Assembly (NCBI GenBank): GCA_965651255.1
Contig: CBFGRU010000053.1
Coordinates: 1-14,736 of the forward strand
From: CBFGRU01 sp965651255
GTDB lineage: Bacteria > Planctomycetota > Phycisphaerae > Phycisphaerales > SM1A02
Direction: 5' to 3'
Length of the DNA: 14,736 bases
Below are positions 5,767-14,218 of this stretch, piece by piece; position 1 is the stretch's first letter, and each line of letters begins with the position of its first letter. The position numbers and the translations under genes are program-made. The notes under the pieces were generated by a model. That model was given only the letters and a program-made list of their open reading frames with translations. It searched no databases and had not been told where the DNA came from.

Positions 5767-7878
5767 ATGACTCCGACGGAGACCTTTGGCTGCGACATCT
5801 TCTCCGGCAGCATCATGCGTTCGCGTCTGCCGCAGTCTGCGTACGACGCATTGCAGCGCACGATTCAGTTCGGGGTGCCGCTTGATTCGGAGATCGCGGA
5901 GACGGTCGCCAACGCGATGAAGGACTGGGCGCTTGACCACGGCGCCACCCATTACACGCACTGGTTCCTGCCTCTGACCGGGTCCACGGCGGAGAAACAC
6001 GATGCCTTCCTGAAGCCCGATGGACGCGGCGGCGCGATCGCTGAGTTTTCCGGCGATCAGCTCATTCAGGGCGAGCCGGATGCGAGCAGCTTTCCATCGG
6101 GCGGCCTTCGCGATACGTATGAAGCCCGTGGATATACCGCGTGGGACCCGACCAGCCCGGCCTTTCTTCTGAAGACCGGCGGTGAAGCGACGCTGTGCAT
6201 CCCCACCGCTTTTGCGTCGTGGACAGGCGAAGCACTTGATAAGAAGACACCGCTGCTCCGATCGGTCGAAGCGATCAATGAACAGGCGATGCGCATTCTG
6301 CGCATCTTCGGCACCGATGCCGGAGTGTCGCGCGTCATCACCACGATCGGATGCGAGCAGGAGTACTTTCTGGTTGACAAGGCGTTCTTCAATGCCCGCG
6401 CCGATCTGCGGACCTGCGAACGCACGCTCATCGGCGCGATGCCACCGAAGGGGCATCAACTGGAAGATCATTACTTCGGCACCATTCCCGACCGGGTGCT
6501 GCGGTTCATGCAGGAAGCGGAAAGGCGCCTGTATCGGCTGGGTATTCCCGTACGAACGCGGCACAACGAAGTGGCGCCGGGTCAGTTTGAGATTGCACCG
6601 CTCTTTGAAGCATCGAATGTGGCAACCGACCACCAGATGCTGACGATGCACGTGCTGCGCTCCGTCGCGGCGGAGTTTGACCTGGTCTGTCTGCTGCATG
6701 AGAAGCCGTTTGCCGGCGTGAACGGCTCGGGCAAACACAATAACTGGTCGATGGCGACGGACACTGGCGTCAACCTTCTCGATCCGCGCGATGAAACGCA
6801 CACCAACATGCAGTTTCTCGTGTTCCTGACGGCGGTCATCCGCGCGGTTGATTTGCACTCTGACCTGCTGCGGGCATCGATCGCCTCGGCGGGCAACGAT
6901 CACCGTTTAGGGGCGAACGAAGCGCCGCCCGCAATTCTCTCGATCTTCCTGGGTGACATGCTCTCGGACATTCTCGCCCAGGTCGAGAAGGGCAACCCGC
7001 GCAACACCAAGCGCGGTGGCACGATGGACCTTGGCGCCAGAACCCTGCCGCAGATTCCGAGGCATTCGGGCGATCGCAATCGCACTTCACCCTTTGCCTT
7101 CACCGGTAACAAGTTCGAGTTTCGTGCCGTTGGCGCAAGCGCCAGCGTCGCCTGGCCGAACACCGTGCTCAACACGATCGTCGCCGAGTCGCTCGATCAC
7201 ATGGCGACTGAGCTTGAGAAGAAACTTGGCAAGAACCCGACGCCCGCCAAACTGAAGACGGTCGTGCAGGCGTTGTTGAAAGAAACGGTCAAGAAGCACA
7301 AGCGTGTCTGCTTCGACGGTGACAATTACTCTGCATCCTGGCACAAGGAGGCAGAGAAGCGCGGCTTGCCGCACCTGCGGACCACGGCAGATGCGATTCC
7401 TGCCCTTGACTGTGAACGAGCGACGAAGCTTTTTGCAAAGTACGGCGTGCTGAATCAACGCGAACTGCACGCAAGGATCGAAGTCTTCTTCGAACGGTAT
7501 ACACGGACCGTCGAGATTGAAGCCCGAACGCTGCTTGCAATGCTGAAGACCGAGGTCATGCCGGCCGCACTTCGCGCCATGACGGAAGTCGGCGATGCGG
7601 TCGCCACCGTGCAGACACTTGGCCGAACGAACAAGGCCAGTGAGCAGCTCTTTGACACTCTGTCCAGCGACATTGACGCACTGCAGAAAGCCATCGAAGC
7701 GGTGGAAGCATCACTTGGCAAGCGCCACAAGGGTGGTGAACAGCACGCATTCCACATTCGCGATCATCTGATGCCGGCCATGGTCACCGCTCGCGAAGTA
7801 TCAGATCGGCTGGAACAGCACATTCCCTCCGACCTCTGGCCACTTCCAACGTATGCGGAAATGTTGTTCATCAAGTAA
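5767..7878 (+). CDS. glnN: Glutamine synthetase type III
   Basis: Makes glutamine from glutamate, ammonia and ATP in the cytoplasm. The length (703 residues) is that of the large type III enzymes, not the roughly 470 of type I. The type III N-terminal region comes first (TFGCDIFSG near the start, HYTHWFLPLTG about 62-72). Catalytic-domain motifs follow: IGCEQEYFLVD (194-204), HNEVAPGQFE (266-275) and GVNGSGKHNNWS (317-328). A helical, coiled-coil-like C-terminus closes the protein. I chose the ATG at 5767, which has AGGAG 8 bases upstream. The frame is open to an ATG at 5686, which would add 27 residues but has no visible ribosome-binding site, so both remain possible. The gene appears monocistronic, with its own candidate promoter and a hairpin after the stop. 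Confidence 0.95.
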   Translation: MTPTETFGCDIFSGSIMRSRLPQSAYDALQRTIQFGVPLDSEIAETVANAMKDWALDHGATHYTHWFLPLTGSTAEKHDAFLKPDGRGGAIAEFSGDQLIQGEPDASSFPSGGLRDTYEARGYTAWDPTSPAFLLKTGGEATLCIPTAFASWTGEALDKKTPLLRSVEAINEQAMRILRIFGTDAGVSRVITTIGCEQEYFLVDKAFFNARADLRTCERTLIGAMPPKGHQLEDHYFGTIPDRVLRFMQEAERRLYRLGIPVRTRHNEVAPGQFEIAPLFEASNVATDHQMLTMHVLRSVAAEFDLVCLLHEKPFAGVNGSGKHNNWSMATDTGVNLLDPRDETHTNMQFLVFLTAVIRAVDLHSDLLRASIASAGNDHRLGANEAPPAILSIFLGDMLSDILAQVEKGNPRNTKRGGTMDLGARTLPQIPRHSGDRNRTSPFAFTGNKFEFRAVGASASVAWPNTVLNTIVAESLDHMATELEKKLGKNPTPAKLKTVVQALLKETVKKHKRVCFDGDNYSASWHKEAEKRGLPHLRTTADAIPALDCERATKLFAKYGVLNQRELHARIEVFFERYTRTVEIEARTLLAMLKTEVMPAALRAMTEVGDAVATVQTLGRTNKASEQLFDTLSSDIDALQKAIEAVEASLGKRHKGGEQHAFHIRDHLMPAMVTAREVSDRLEQHIPSDLWPLPTYAEMLFIK

Positions 7879-7911
7879 GCGGCACCGCGCCCCATCCGAA
7901 ACGAATCTGAC

Positions 7912-7941
7912 CAGCGCATCCGTCACCCGGCGGATGCGCTG
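7912..7941. terminator. Hairpin between convergent genes
   Basis: A perfect 11-bp stem, cagcgcatccg (7912-7922) with cggatgcgctg (7931-7941), closes an 8-base loop. It lies 33 bases after the glutamine synthetase stop and 33 bases from the end of the opposing metallopeptidase gene. There is no strong T-run on either side, but the position suits a bidirectional terminator. Confidence 0.6.
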
Positions 7942-7974
7942 TACTTGATGAAACATTGCGGGAGATTAGTCACC

Positions 7975-8391
7975 CTACTCATACCCCAGTTGCGCGAGGT
8001 CATCCTCATCCATTCCGAAGTGGTGCCCGATTTCGTGGAGCAGCGTTATGCGAATCTCATCTCGGATCGCCGCTTCACCGCCCCACTCATTGCCTTCATC
8101 ATCGACCCACCGGTCCCAGCCGCCAGCATGTTCCACGATCCCTTCACGAAAGAGGTGAATCATCTCCAGCCCCGGCTCACCCTCCACGGAACGCTCGGTG
8201 AGCGGGGTTCCGGTGTGCAGCCCGAGCAATTCCGTCTCATCGTCAATCCCCATCTCACGTCGCAGATGTTCATCAGGTGCATCATCGATGATCAGCGGTT
8301 TCTCATCGAATAGATCGTGAAGGGCCGGCGGCAATGCTGCCACAACTTCATCAAGAAGACGATCGAAGCGCTGGCGTTCTTCCGAGGTCAC
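7975..8391 (-). CDS. Small zincin-like metallopeptidase family protein
   Basis: A predicted 138-residue soluble protein. Near the C-terminus it carries LLHEIGHHFGMDEDDL, in which HEIGH (119-123) is the zinc-binding HExxH motif and the FGMDE continuation gives the HExxHxxGxxE/D pattern of the small zincin-like family (DUF1025, PF06262 by recall). An acidic N-terminal half precedes it. Family members have a zincin fold, but their substrates are generally not established. I chose a GTG start at 8391: it overlaps the pyrD stop as GTGA and has AGGTGA about 9 bases upstream. An in-frame ATG at 8433 would give 152 residues but overlaps pyrD by 46 bases and has no properly spaced ribosome-binding site. 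It is probably translated by coupling to pyrD. Confidence 0.88.
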   Translation of the reverse strand: MTSEERQRFDRLLDEVVAALPPALHDLFDEKPLIIDDAPDEHLRREMGIDDETELLGLHTGTPLTERSVEGEPGLEMIHLFREGIVEHAGGWDRWVDDEGNEWGGEAAIRDEIRITLLHEIGHHFGMDEDDLAQLGYE

Positions 8392-9314
8392 GCGTTCTTC
8401 ACCTGACCGATGAGTTCTGTCACCGATTGACATCCCTGTCGATCAATCCACTTGGATAGCCCACGCGCGATTCGACGCGGCGCGGTCGGGTCGACGAAGA
8501 GCGCTGTCCCGAGCCCGACTGCGGTTGCACCCGCCAGGATAAACTCCGCCGCATCGCGCCAGTTCATCACGCCCCCCAGCCCGATGATGGGGATCTTCGC
8601 ATCACGCGCAACGGTTCGGTAGACCAGGTCAATCATCCGGACGGCGATCGGGTGAATGGCAGGTCCGCTCAGCCCGCCGGTGCGATTGCTCAGGCGGGGC
8701 TTGCGCGATTCGATGTCGATCGCCATCGCATTCACCGTGTTGATCATCGTGAGGGCATCGGCGCCGCCTTCAATCGCGGCCTCTGCCAGCATCGGAATGT
8801 TCGGAACATTCGGCGACAGTTTGACCAGGATTTTCTTCGTTCGCGCCACTCCTCGTACTTCGCGAACAAGATTTCGCAACAGGTTCGGGTCTTCACCGAA
8901 GACCAGACCATCGCCCGTGTTGGGGCACGAAACGTTCAGTTCCATCGCCGGAAGACTTGTTGCGGCTTCGAAGGATTCTGCAACGCGCACATAATCGGAA
9001 ATGGACCCGCCCGCAATCGAGCCGATGATGACAGTGTCAATCACGGATGCGGCGGGAAGCTTGTCCCGGATGAAGGCATCAAGCCCGACGTTGGCAAGAC
9101 CAATCGCGTTCAGCATGCCTGCGGGTGCGTCGAGAATTCGCCATGTTCGATTCCCGAGACGTGGCTCAACCGTGATGGACTTGGTGACCATCGCTCCCAA
9201 CCAGCCGGGCTTCATCACTTCGCTGAGATCATCAACGTACCCGCACGTTCCACTCGCTGCAATGAGTGGGTTTCTGAGTGAGAGTCCCGCGAGTTGAACG
9301 GAGAGATCTGCCAT
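8388..9314 (-). CDS. pyrD: Dihydroorotate dehydrogenase, class 1
   Basis: Oxidises dihydroorotate to orotate in pyrimidine synthesis, using FMN. The 308-residue length and lack of an N-terminal membrane segment fit the cytosolic class 1 enzymes. Visible motifs are NPLIAASGTCGY (15-26), the substrate/FMN lysine in VTKS (43-46), and ELNVSCPNTG (125-134), whose Cys130 is the class 1 catalytic base (class 2 uses Ser). The phosphate-binding end IIGLGGVMNW (243-252) leads into AGATAVGLGTAL (261-272). The sequence looks more like the 1B subtype, which works with the PyrK electron-transfer subunit, but no pyrK is in the window. The frame is open far upstream; the ATG at 9314 matches where the family begins, though its ribosome-binding site is weak. 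It is divergent from the TPR-YggX gene (108-base gap). Confidence 0.95.
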   Translation of the reverse strand: MADLSVQLAGLSLRNPLIAASGTCGYVDDLSEVMKPGWLGAMVTKSITVEPRLGNRTWRILDAPAGMLNAIGLANVGLDAFIRDKLPAASVIDTVIIGSIAGGSISDYVRVAESFEAATSLPAMELNVSCPNTGDGLVFGEDPNLLRNLVREVRGVARTKKILVKLSPNVPNIPMLAEAAIEGGADALTMINTVNAMAIDIESRKPRLSNRTGGLSGPAIHPIAVRMIDLVYRTVARDAKIPIIGLGGVMNWRDAAEFILAGATAVGLGTALFVDPTAPRRIARGLSKWIDRQGCQSVTELIGQVKNA

Positions 9315-9422
9315 GGGTGTCTGGTCGCAGCCGGGGGCACTCGGATCATGCACGCCGGCACGTGTATGATTCGACGGGAACCGCCCATTATTGCCGAGTC
9401 GAACCCGTGAGGCAGGAGAACG

Positions 9423-10082
9423 ATGACCGATCTCAACGAACGTATTGCCCGTTTCGAGCACATGGCTGCGGCTGATCCGGAGAACGACATGGCGCACTTC
9501 TCGCTGGGAAATGCGTACCTGCAGGCCGCACGTGCTGCCGATGCCGCCCAGAGTTTCGAGCGATGTATCGAACTGAATGCCGAAATGAGCAAGGCATTCC
9601 AGTTGTGCGGACAGGCGCTGATCGAGTCCGGCCAGAAGGAACGGGCACAAAACATCCTGCTTCGCGGCTTTGAGGTGGCAGCCCGGAAGGGTGATCGCAT
9701 GCCACGCGAAGCGATGGGTGCCCTGCTGAAATCAATCGGCATCGAACCACCGAAACTGGACACCACCGCAAACACCAGCAGCGCCGGGGAAGGCGGTACC
9801 TTCACGTGTCAGCGCACGGGGCGTGCCGGCCGACAACTTCCTGCGCCGCCGATGCGCGGCAATCTCGGACAATGGATCTACGAGAACATTTCCGCCCAGA
9901 CCTGGCAGGACTGGATCGGTCAGGGAACAAAGGTCATCAACGAACTGCGTCTTGATTTCTCACGTGATCAGGATCAGGCAACGTACGATCAGTACATGCG
10001 CGAGTACCTCGGCATCGATGACGCTCTGTTGCTGAAGATTCAATCCGGTGAAGCATTGGTCGATGAACCCGCCCGCCGGTGA
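9423..10082 (+). CDS. TPR domain fused to a YggX-type Fe(II)-trafficking domain
   Basis: A predicted 219-residue cytosolic fusion. Residues 1-90 hold TPR-type helices (for example MAHFSLGNAYLQAARAADAA and AFQLCGQALIESGQKERA). A flexible Ser/Thr/Gly linker (about 107-125) follows. Residues 126-197 match the whole YggX family: TFTCQRTG with the conserved Cys (129), then GNLGQWIYENISAQTW and INELRLDF, ending YMREYLGI. YggX proteins are small stand-alone proteins (about 90 residues) linked to iron handling and protection of iron-sulfur clusters; the extra TPR half implies a protein partner. AGGAG lies just upstream of the ATG. A TATGAT at 9365-9370 could be the -10, but no good -35 is seen. It is convergent with the BatA-like gene, 20 bases apart. 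Confidence 0.9.
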   Translation: MTDLNERIARFEHMAAADPENDMAHFSLGNAYLQAARAADAAQSFERCIELNAEMSKAFQLCGQALIESGQKERAQNILLRGFEVAARKGDRMPREAMGALLKSIGIEPPKLDTTANTSSAGEGGTFTCQRTGRAGRQLPAPPMRGNLGQWIYENISAQTWQDWIGQGTKVINELRLDFSRDQDQATYDQYMREYLGIDDALLLKIQSGEALVDEPARR

Positions 10083-10102
10083 ATGAACTTGGTGCTCAGC
10101 CG

Positions 10103-12106
10103 TCAGATGAACGTTTTCCGGTGGTAGACCCACCACTCCAGCATCAAGACGGCCAGGCAGAACCCGATCGCCCATGGCCAGAGCGGTGTCTGCACGCCGG
10201 CAGACTCGGCGGTCGCGGCGATCACCTCGCCGCCCCATTTCAAATCAGAGCGGCGAATATCTGATTCCCGTTCACTGAACTGATTGATGGCAAACTGACG
10301 TGTGAACTGCTCCTGCCCCTCGCTCCACGTCAACGTATACAGACCAGCGAGATGCGTTCTACTGAAAGCCATTGATGTCGGATCAGCGCCGACGATCGTC
10401 TCGATCGTCTCATTCGGCAGACGCATCGACAGCGCGCTGGCGGCCGCAGGCAGGCGAGTCGTGATCGGCTGGCCGGGCGCCAGATCCTGCTGAGCAAACG
10501 CCTCACCGACCGTGCCGAGGTAGTCGATCGCGTTGTACAGAAATATGACAAAACTCTGGTTCGTGAACCAGTTTGAATCAAAGTGATTGAATGCCAGCCA
10601 CACGACATTCAAGCCCGGCTGTTCAAACTCCACGATCGCGGGAACGATCTCGCGTCCGACGCTCCCATCAGCCAGAATGCGCAGGCGATCTGATTCACCC
10701 AACCGGCGAAAATTGCCGACAACGAGGTTGTCCAGCGATACGTACCGCATCACCGGATGATCCTGGTCCGTCGCAGGGATGAACATGCCGTCGCCTTCAC
10801 TGATCAGTTCAAAACCATCGAGCGGCAGCGGTGAAGCAAAAGCAAGGTAACGGCCGGGAGGCAATACGTCCGGCTCGACATTTTCAAGAATGATGACATC
10901 AAATTCTTCGAGTGGCCCCTCCTGTGCTCGCGCAAGAAACTGCGCTGCCGTGAGCTGTTGGACATCACGCAGTCGCATGCCATCAAGCGCGACTTCCAAC
11001 AAGAAGCTTCTCGCGCCAACAACCGCAACCCGATAGTTTTTCGTTGGCGGCGTCACGAGCACAGCTCGATTGTCGGTCGAGAGCGCATCCTCGCGCAGAT
11101 TGGCGACTTCAATGACCGCGTCTCTTACCTGGGCGAATGGGCCGAAAACGACATTGCTTCGACCGGGCACCAACTGTCCCGTCGCCGGATCATCGGTCGC
11201 CGGAGCAATCTCAACATCGCGAATCCAGTTTCCATCAAGCACATTGCCATCAACGGACATCTGTACAGTGCAGGTTACCTCGTAACGATTGAAATTCAGG
11301 AGCCCCGCGAACACCTGGACATCACCCGGCCGGTCAAACGGTCGCTCGACCGCGACACTCGAGAACGCAACGTTATCCGGCTCATCGGTCCCGACCGCGT
11401 GATAGGTGAGCAGCTCACCGCGATTTGCCTGGGAAGCAAAGTCCGGAATCTGGCCGTCGGTGAACATCTCGAAGGCGGCCTGGCCGGTAATGATCTCGAC
11501 GTTGGGATCATCCGGGTTCGTAATCGTTGTGTGGGCGCGCGCCAGCTTGAGCGCTTCATCAATGGAACTTCGACGATCAGTCGGCTGAATTGAATCGATG
11601 GCGCTCAGCAACTGACTGCGTACTGATGTGAAGTTGGACAGGACATTGGCGCTCTCATTGAACGCAATGATCATCACTTCGTCGGATCCGCCACCAAAGA
11701 GTCCGCCGGAGTCGAGGAGCTCCACCAGCTTCTTTGCTTCGTCCTTTGCGACTGTCAGTCGTGTTCGCCCGTCATCCGTATCGGTCGCATTCATCGAGGC
11801 GGAGTTATCGATCATGATGACCACTCGCCCGCCGCGCTTCCCGCCGGCCTTCAGTTGCGGCTGCATGAGGGCAAGGGCAAGCATGATCAATGCGATCAGC
11901 TGAAGCAGCAACAACAGACTCTTGCGTAGGCGTTGGAAGGGAGCGTTCGCACGCAGATCCTCAACACTCTTCTTCCACAACAGCGTGCACGCAATTGGCT
12001 GCGTTCTTCGGCGCAGTTTGAGAAAATACAGCAGAATCAGCGGCGGAATCACGGCCGCCGCCAGGATCGCCCCCGAAGTCGGGTCGAGCCAGTTCAGCCA
12101 ACTCAC
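10103..12106 (-). CDS. BatA-like VWA-domain membrane protein
   Basis: A predicted 667-residue membrane protein. The N-terminus has the BatA signature: a hydrophobic segment (about 12-30) followed by LKLRRRTQPI, then a second hydrophobic segment (about 63-82). A von Willebrand A domain follows with an intact metal site: DNSASMN, where Asp100, Ser102 and Ser104 form DxSxS, then a likely Thr176 and Asp217 in MFTDGQ. The long middle (about 235-620) is beta-rich and probably periplasmic. One last membrane helix lies at about 642-660, leaving a short tail. The ATG at 12106 overlaps the DUF58 stop as ATGA. It is last in the MoxR-DUF58-VWA operon, a group usually linked to metal-dependent protein assembly or stress in the envelope; the precise role is unproven. 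Confidence 0.92.
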   Translation of the reverse strand: MSWLNWLDPTSGAILAAAVIPPLILLYFLKLRRRTQPIACTLLWKKSVEDLRANAPFQRLRKSLLLLLQLIALIMLALALMQPQLKAGGKRGGRVVIMIDNSASMNATDTDDGRTRLTVAKDEAKKLVELLDSGGLFGGGSDEVMIIAFNESANVLSNFTSVRSQLLSAIDSIQPTDRRSSIDEALKLARAHTTITNPDDPNVEIITGQAAFEMFTDGQIPDFASQANRGELLTYHAVGTDEPDNVAFSSVAVERPFDRPGDVQVFAGLLNFNRYEVTCTVQMSVDGNVLDGNWIRDVEIAPATDDPATGQLVPGRSNVVFGPFAQVRDAVIEVANLREDALSTDNRAVLVTPPTKNYRVAVVGARSFLLEVALDGMRLRDVQQLTAAQFLARAQEGPLEEFDVIILENVEPDVLPPGRYLAFASPLPLDGFELISEGDGMFIPATDQDHPVMRYVSLDNLVVGNFRRLGESDRLRILADGSVGREIVPAIVEFEQPGLNVVWLAFNHFDSNWFTNQSFVIFLYNAIDYLGTVGEAFAQQDLAPGQPITTRLPAAASALSMRLPNETIETIVGADPTSMAFSRTHLAGLYTLTWSEGQEQFTRQFAINQFSERESDIRRSDLKWGGEVIAATAESAGVQTPLWPWAIGFCLAVLMLEWWVYHRKTFI

Positions 12107-13032
12107 TTCAGCAGCCCCCGCTTTCGCAGGTAGTCCAGCAGAAGCGCATCGAGATCCATTCCGGAGTCAATCGTCAGGTGCATGATGCCGCGGCGTACGC
12201 AGAACTCCCGCAACTGGCCGCAGTAGACATCGAGATTCTCTTTGTACTTCTTCAGGAGCGCAGCGCTCATCGTCACTTCGGCGTGGTCCTCATCCTCGAT
12301 GTCAACCAGACGCAGATCGCCCGCGAGTCCGTGCTTTCCTGGATCAATCTCCGCCGGGCTGAGCACTTGCAGCACAAACGTGTCATACCCCCCGCCAGAG
12401 AGATACCGAAGCCCTTTCTCATAGCCCTCCTTGAACATGAAGTCAGAAAGAATCACCATCACCCCTTTGCCCTGTCGAGCGAGTGCGAGCGTACGCATCG
12501 CATCATCGAAACCGCTTCGGCCGTTCGCCTCCTGATCGAGCAACCAGGTCCCGATCTCCTTGACTCGCCGACGACCGCGCAGGTTGGGCAGACGGTTGAG
12601 GCGTCCATCCGCAAACGAGCACATTGTCACGCGATTGTGATTGACAATGCCGATGTACGCCAGAGCCATCGCGAGCCGTTGGCAGAAAACAAACTTGTTC
12701 GGATCTCCCCAGTCCATCGACAGCGATGCATCGATCGCCAGAATGAGCGAGAGATCCTCCTCTTCGAGGAACATCTTCAGAAAGAGCTTGTCCAAGCGCG
12801 CGTAGATGTTCCAGTCAACAAACCGAAGATCATCGCCATGCGTGTAATGGCGGTAGTCGGCAAACTCAACGCTGATGCCGCGCTTCTTGCTGCGCCGCTC
12901 ACCCTGGAGCTTGCCGGCGAAAATCTTGCGACTGACGACATCAAGCTGATCCAGCTTGGCCATGAGGCGGCTGTCGATCAGGTCATCGATGCGTCTCGGT
13001 CGACTCGTGCGTGCCGTGGGGTAGGTGTTCAT
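12103..13032 (-). CDS. DUF58 domain protein
   Basis: A predicted 309-residue cytosolic protein. The DUF58 hallmark lies at about 44-93: GERRSKKRGISVEFADYR, then GDDLRFVDWNIYARLDK and FLEEEDL. A VWA-like fold follows with a DxSxS metal site in DASLSM (Asp101, Ser103, Ser105) and a later VILSDF strand. DUF58 proteins are regularly encoded next to MoxR ATPases and BatA-type proteins, as here, and are thought to be MoxR partners. The stop overlaps the next gene's start as ATGA. The start at 13032 also overlaps the stop of a 28-codon ORF that fills the gap after moxR. The direct ribosome-binding site is poor (AGG, 11 bases away), so coupling may matter. Confidence 0.93.
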   Translation of the reverse strand: MNTYPTARTSRPRRIDDLIDSRLMAKLDQLDVVSRKIFAGKLQGERRSKKRGISVEFADYRHYTHGDDLRFVDWNIYARLDKLFLKMFLEEEDLSLILAIDASLSMDWGDPNKFVFCQRLAMALAYIGIVNHNRVTMCSFADGRLNRLPNLRGRRRVKEIGTWLLDQEANGRSGFDDAMRTLALARQGKGVMVILSDFMFKEGYEKGLRYLSGGGYDTFVLQVLSPAEIDPGKHGLAGDLRLVDIEDEDHAEVTMSAALLKKYKENLDVYCGQLREFCVRRGIMHLTIDSGMDLDALLLDYLRKRGLLK

Positions 13033-13115
13033 TGTTCAGCAAACCTGAAGTCGCCAGCGAATCCCACGCGCCCAAACCGAGCGGCGATTTGCGCTGCATT
13101 CGGTGGTTTCATCAT
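13029..13115 (-). CDS. Possible 28-residue bridging ORF between moxR and DUF58
   Basis: A tiny frame beginning MMKPPNAAQI and ending DFRFAEQ spans the 79-base gap exactly. Its ATG overlaps the moxR stop as ATGA (13112-13115) and its TGA overlaps the DUF58 start as ATGA (13029-13032). No domain, signal or membrane segment is visible. It may be a coupling device that carries ribosomes from moxR to the DUF58 gene, a small protein, or coincidence; a second ATG follows immediately after the first. Confidence 0.35.
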   Translation of the reverse strand: MMKPPNAAQIAARFGRVGFAGDFRFAEQ

Positions 13116-14218
13116 GATTCATCTCCAACTCGTCGCCCCGTTGCGCTCGGATCGTCGTCTTCCGCTTCGTGCGGAACATGTTGAATGAGTCGGTCGATGA
13201 CATCATCCGGGGAAACGCCCTCTGCCTCCGCCTCGAAGCTGCGCATGAGTCGATGGCGCAGGGCCGGATACGCGACGCGCTCGATGTCTTTGAACGCAAT
13301 GGCATATCGACCGTCAATAATGGCCAGCACTTTGGCACCGGCGATCAGTGACTGGGCGCCGCGCGGGCTTACTCCGACCGAAATCAGTCGCGCGATTCCT
13401 TGCGAAGAGTATCGTCCGCCGGGATGTGTCGCCAGAACGAGTCGAATTGCGTAATCCTGAACATGCGGCGCAGCTAACACGCGCCGCGCCAGCCGTTGGG
13501 CCTGCAGAATCTGCGGGCCGCTGAGAATCGCACTCACCTTGGCTGACTTGCTGGACGTCGTGCGCGTCAGGATCTCCTGCATCTCCCTCTGGGTTGTGTA
13601 CGGCACGGTGATCTTGAACAGAAACCGATCGAGTTGCGCTTCGGGCAGCGCGTAGGTTCCTTCCTGTTCGATCGGATTCTGCGTCGCCATGACGAAGAAC
13701 GGCCGCTCGAGTTGATGTGTCCGCCCAGCCACCGTGACGCTGCGTTCCTGCATCGCTTCAAGCAGGGCGGCCTGACTCTTGGGCGTCGCGCGGTTGATCT
13801 CATCCGCGAGGACGAGCTGCGAAAAAATCGGACCAGGCCGAAACTCAAAGGAACGATGACCAGTTGATTCATCCTCGATGACGATACTGGTCCCGGTGAT
13901 ATCCGCGGGCATGACATCCGGCGTGAACTGAATGCGTTTGAACGGCAGCGACAAGGTCTCTGACAGCGTTCGGATCAGCAATGTCTTTCCAAGGCCGGGA
14001 ACCCCTTCGAGGAGAACGTGACCGTCTGCGAACAAGGCGACCAGCACCGTATCTACCACTTCCTGCTGACCGACGATGACCTTGCCGATCTCCTTCCTCA
14101 GCGCTGCAAACACCTCGCGAAACGCCTGGCAATTGCGCTTGACCGATTCGATATCATCCAACCCCTCATCAAGAGGTGGAAGTTTGGCAGCAGCGGCATC
14201 GGGCGACGCAATGCTCAT
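13112..14218 (-). CDS. moxR: MoxR-family AAA+ ATPase
   Basis: A predicted 368-residue cytosolic ATPase of the MoxR family, thought to act as a chaperone for VWA-domain partners. Walker A is GVPGLGKT (72-79) and Walker B LVLADE (135-140), followed by INRATPKSQAALLEAMQE. Sensor 1 is the Asn of MATQNP (177-182), the YALPEAQLDRF segment follows (189-199), and the sensor 2 region has GVSPRGAQSL (282-291). All catalytic motifs look intact. The first 20 residues are a low-complexity Ala/Asp/Pro leader, so a slightly later start is possible, but the ATG at 14218 overlaps the preceding stop as ATGA, as do the other junctions of this operon. The C-terminal tail is acidic. Confidence 0.96.
   Translation of the reverse strand: MSIASPDAAAAKLPPLDEGLDDIESVKRNCQAFREVFAALRKEIGKVIVGQQEVVDTVLVALFADGHVLLEGVPGLGKTLLIRTLSETLSLPFKRIQFTPDVMPADITGTSIVIEDESTGHRSFEFRPGPIFSQLVLADEINRATPKSQAALLEAMQERSVTVAGRTHQLERPFFVMATQNPIEQEGTYALPEAQLDRFLFKITVPYTTQREMQEILTRTTSSKSAKVSAILSGPQILQAQRLARRVLAAPHVQDYAIRLVLATHPGGRYSSQGIARLISVGVSPRGAQSLIAGAKVLAIIDGRYAIAFKDIERVAYPALRHRLMRSFEAEAEGVSPDDVIDRLIQHVPHEAEDDDPSATGRRVGDES

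Noticed and set aside
5668..6903. 411-codon minus-strand ORF
   Set aside because: Antisense to glutamine synthetase; its Arg-rich composition and lack of any family resemblance mark it as a shadow frame.
12178..13188. 336-codon plus-strand ORF
   Set aside because: Antisense to the DUF58 gene and the moxR end; no domain recognised.
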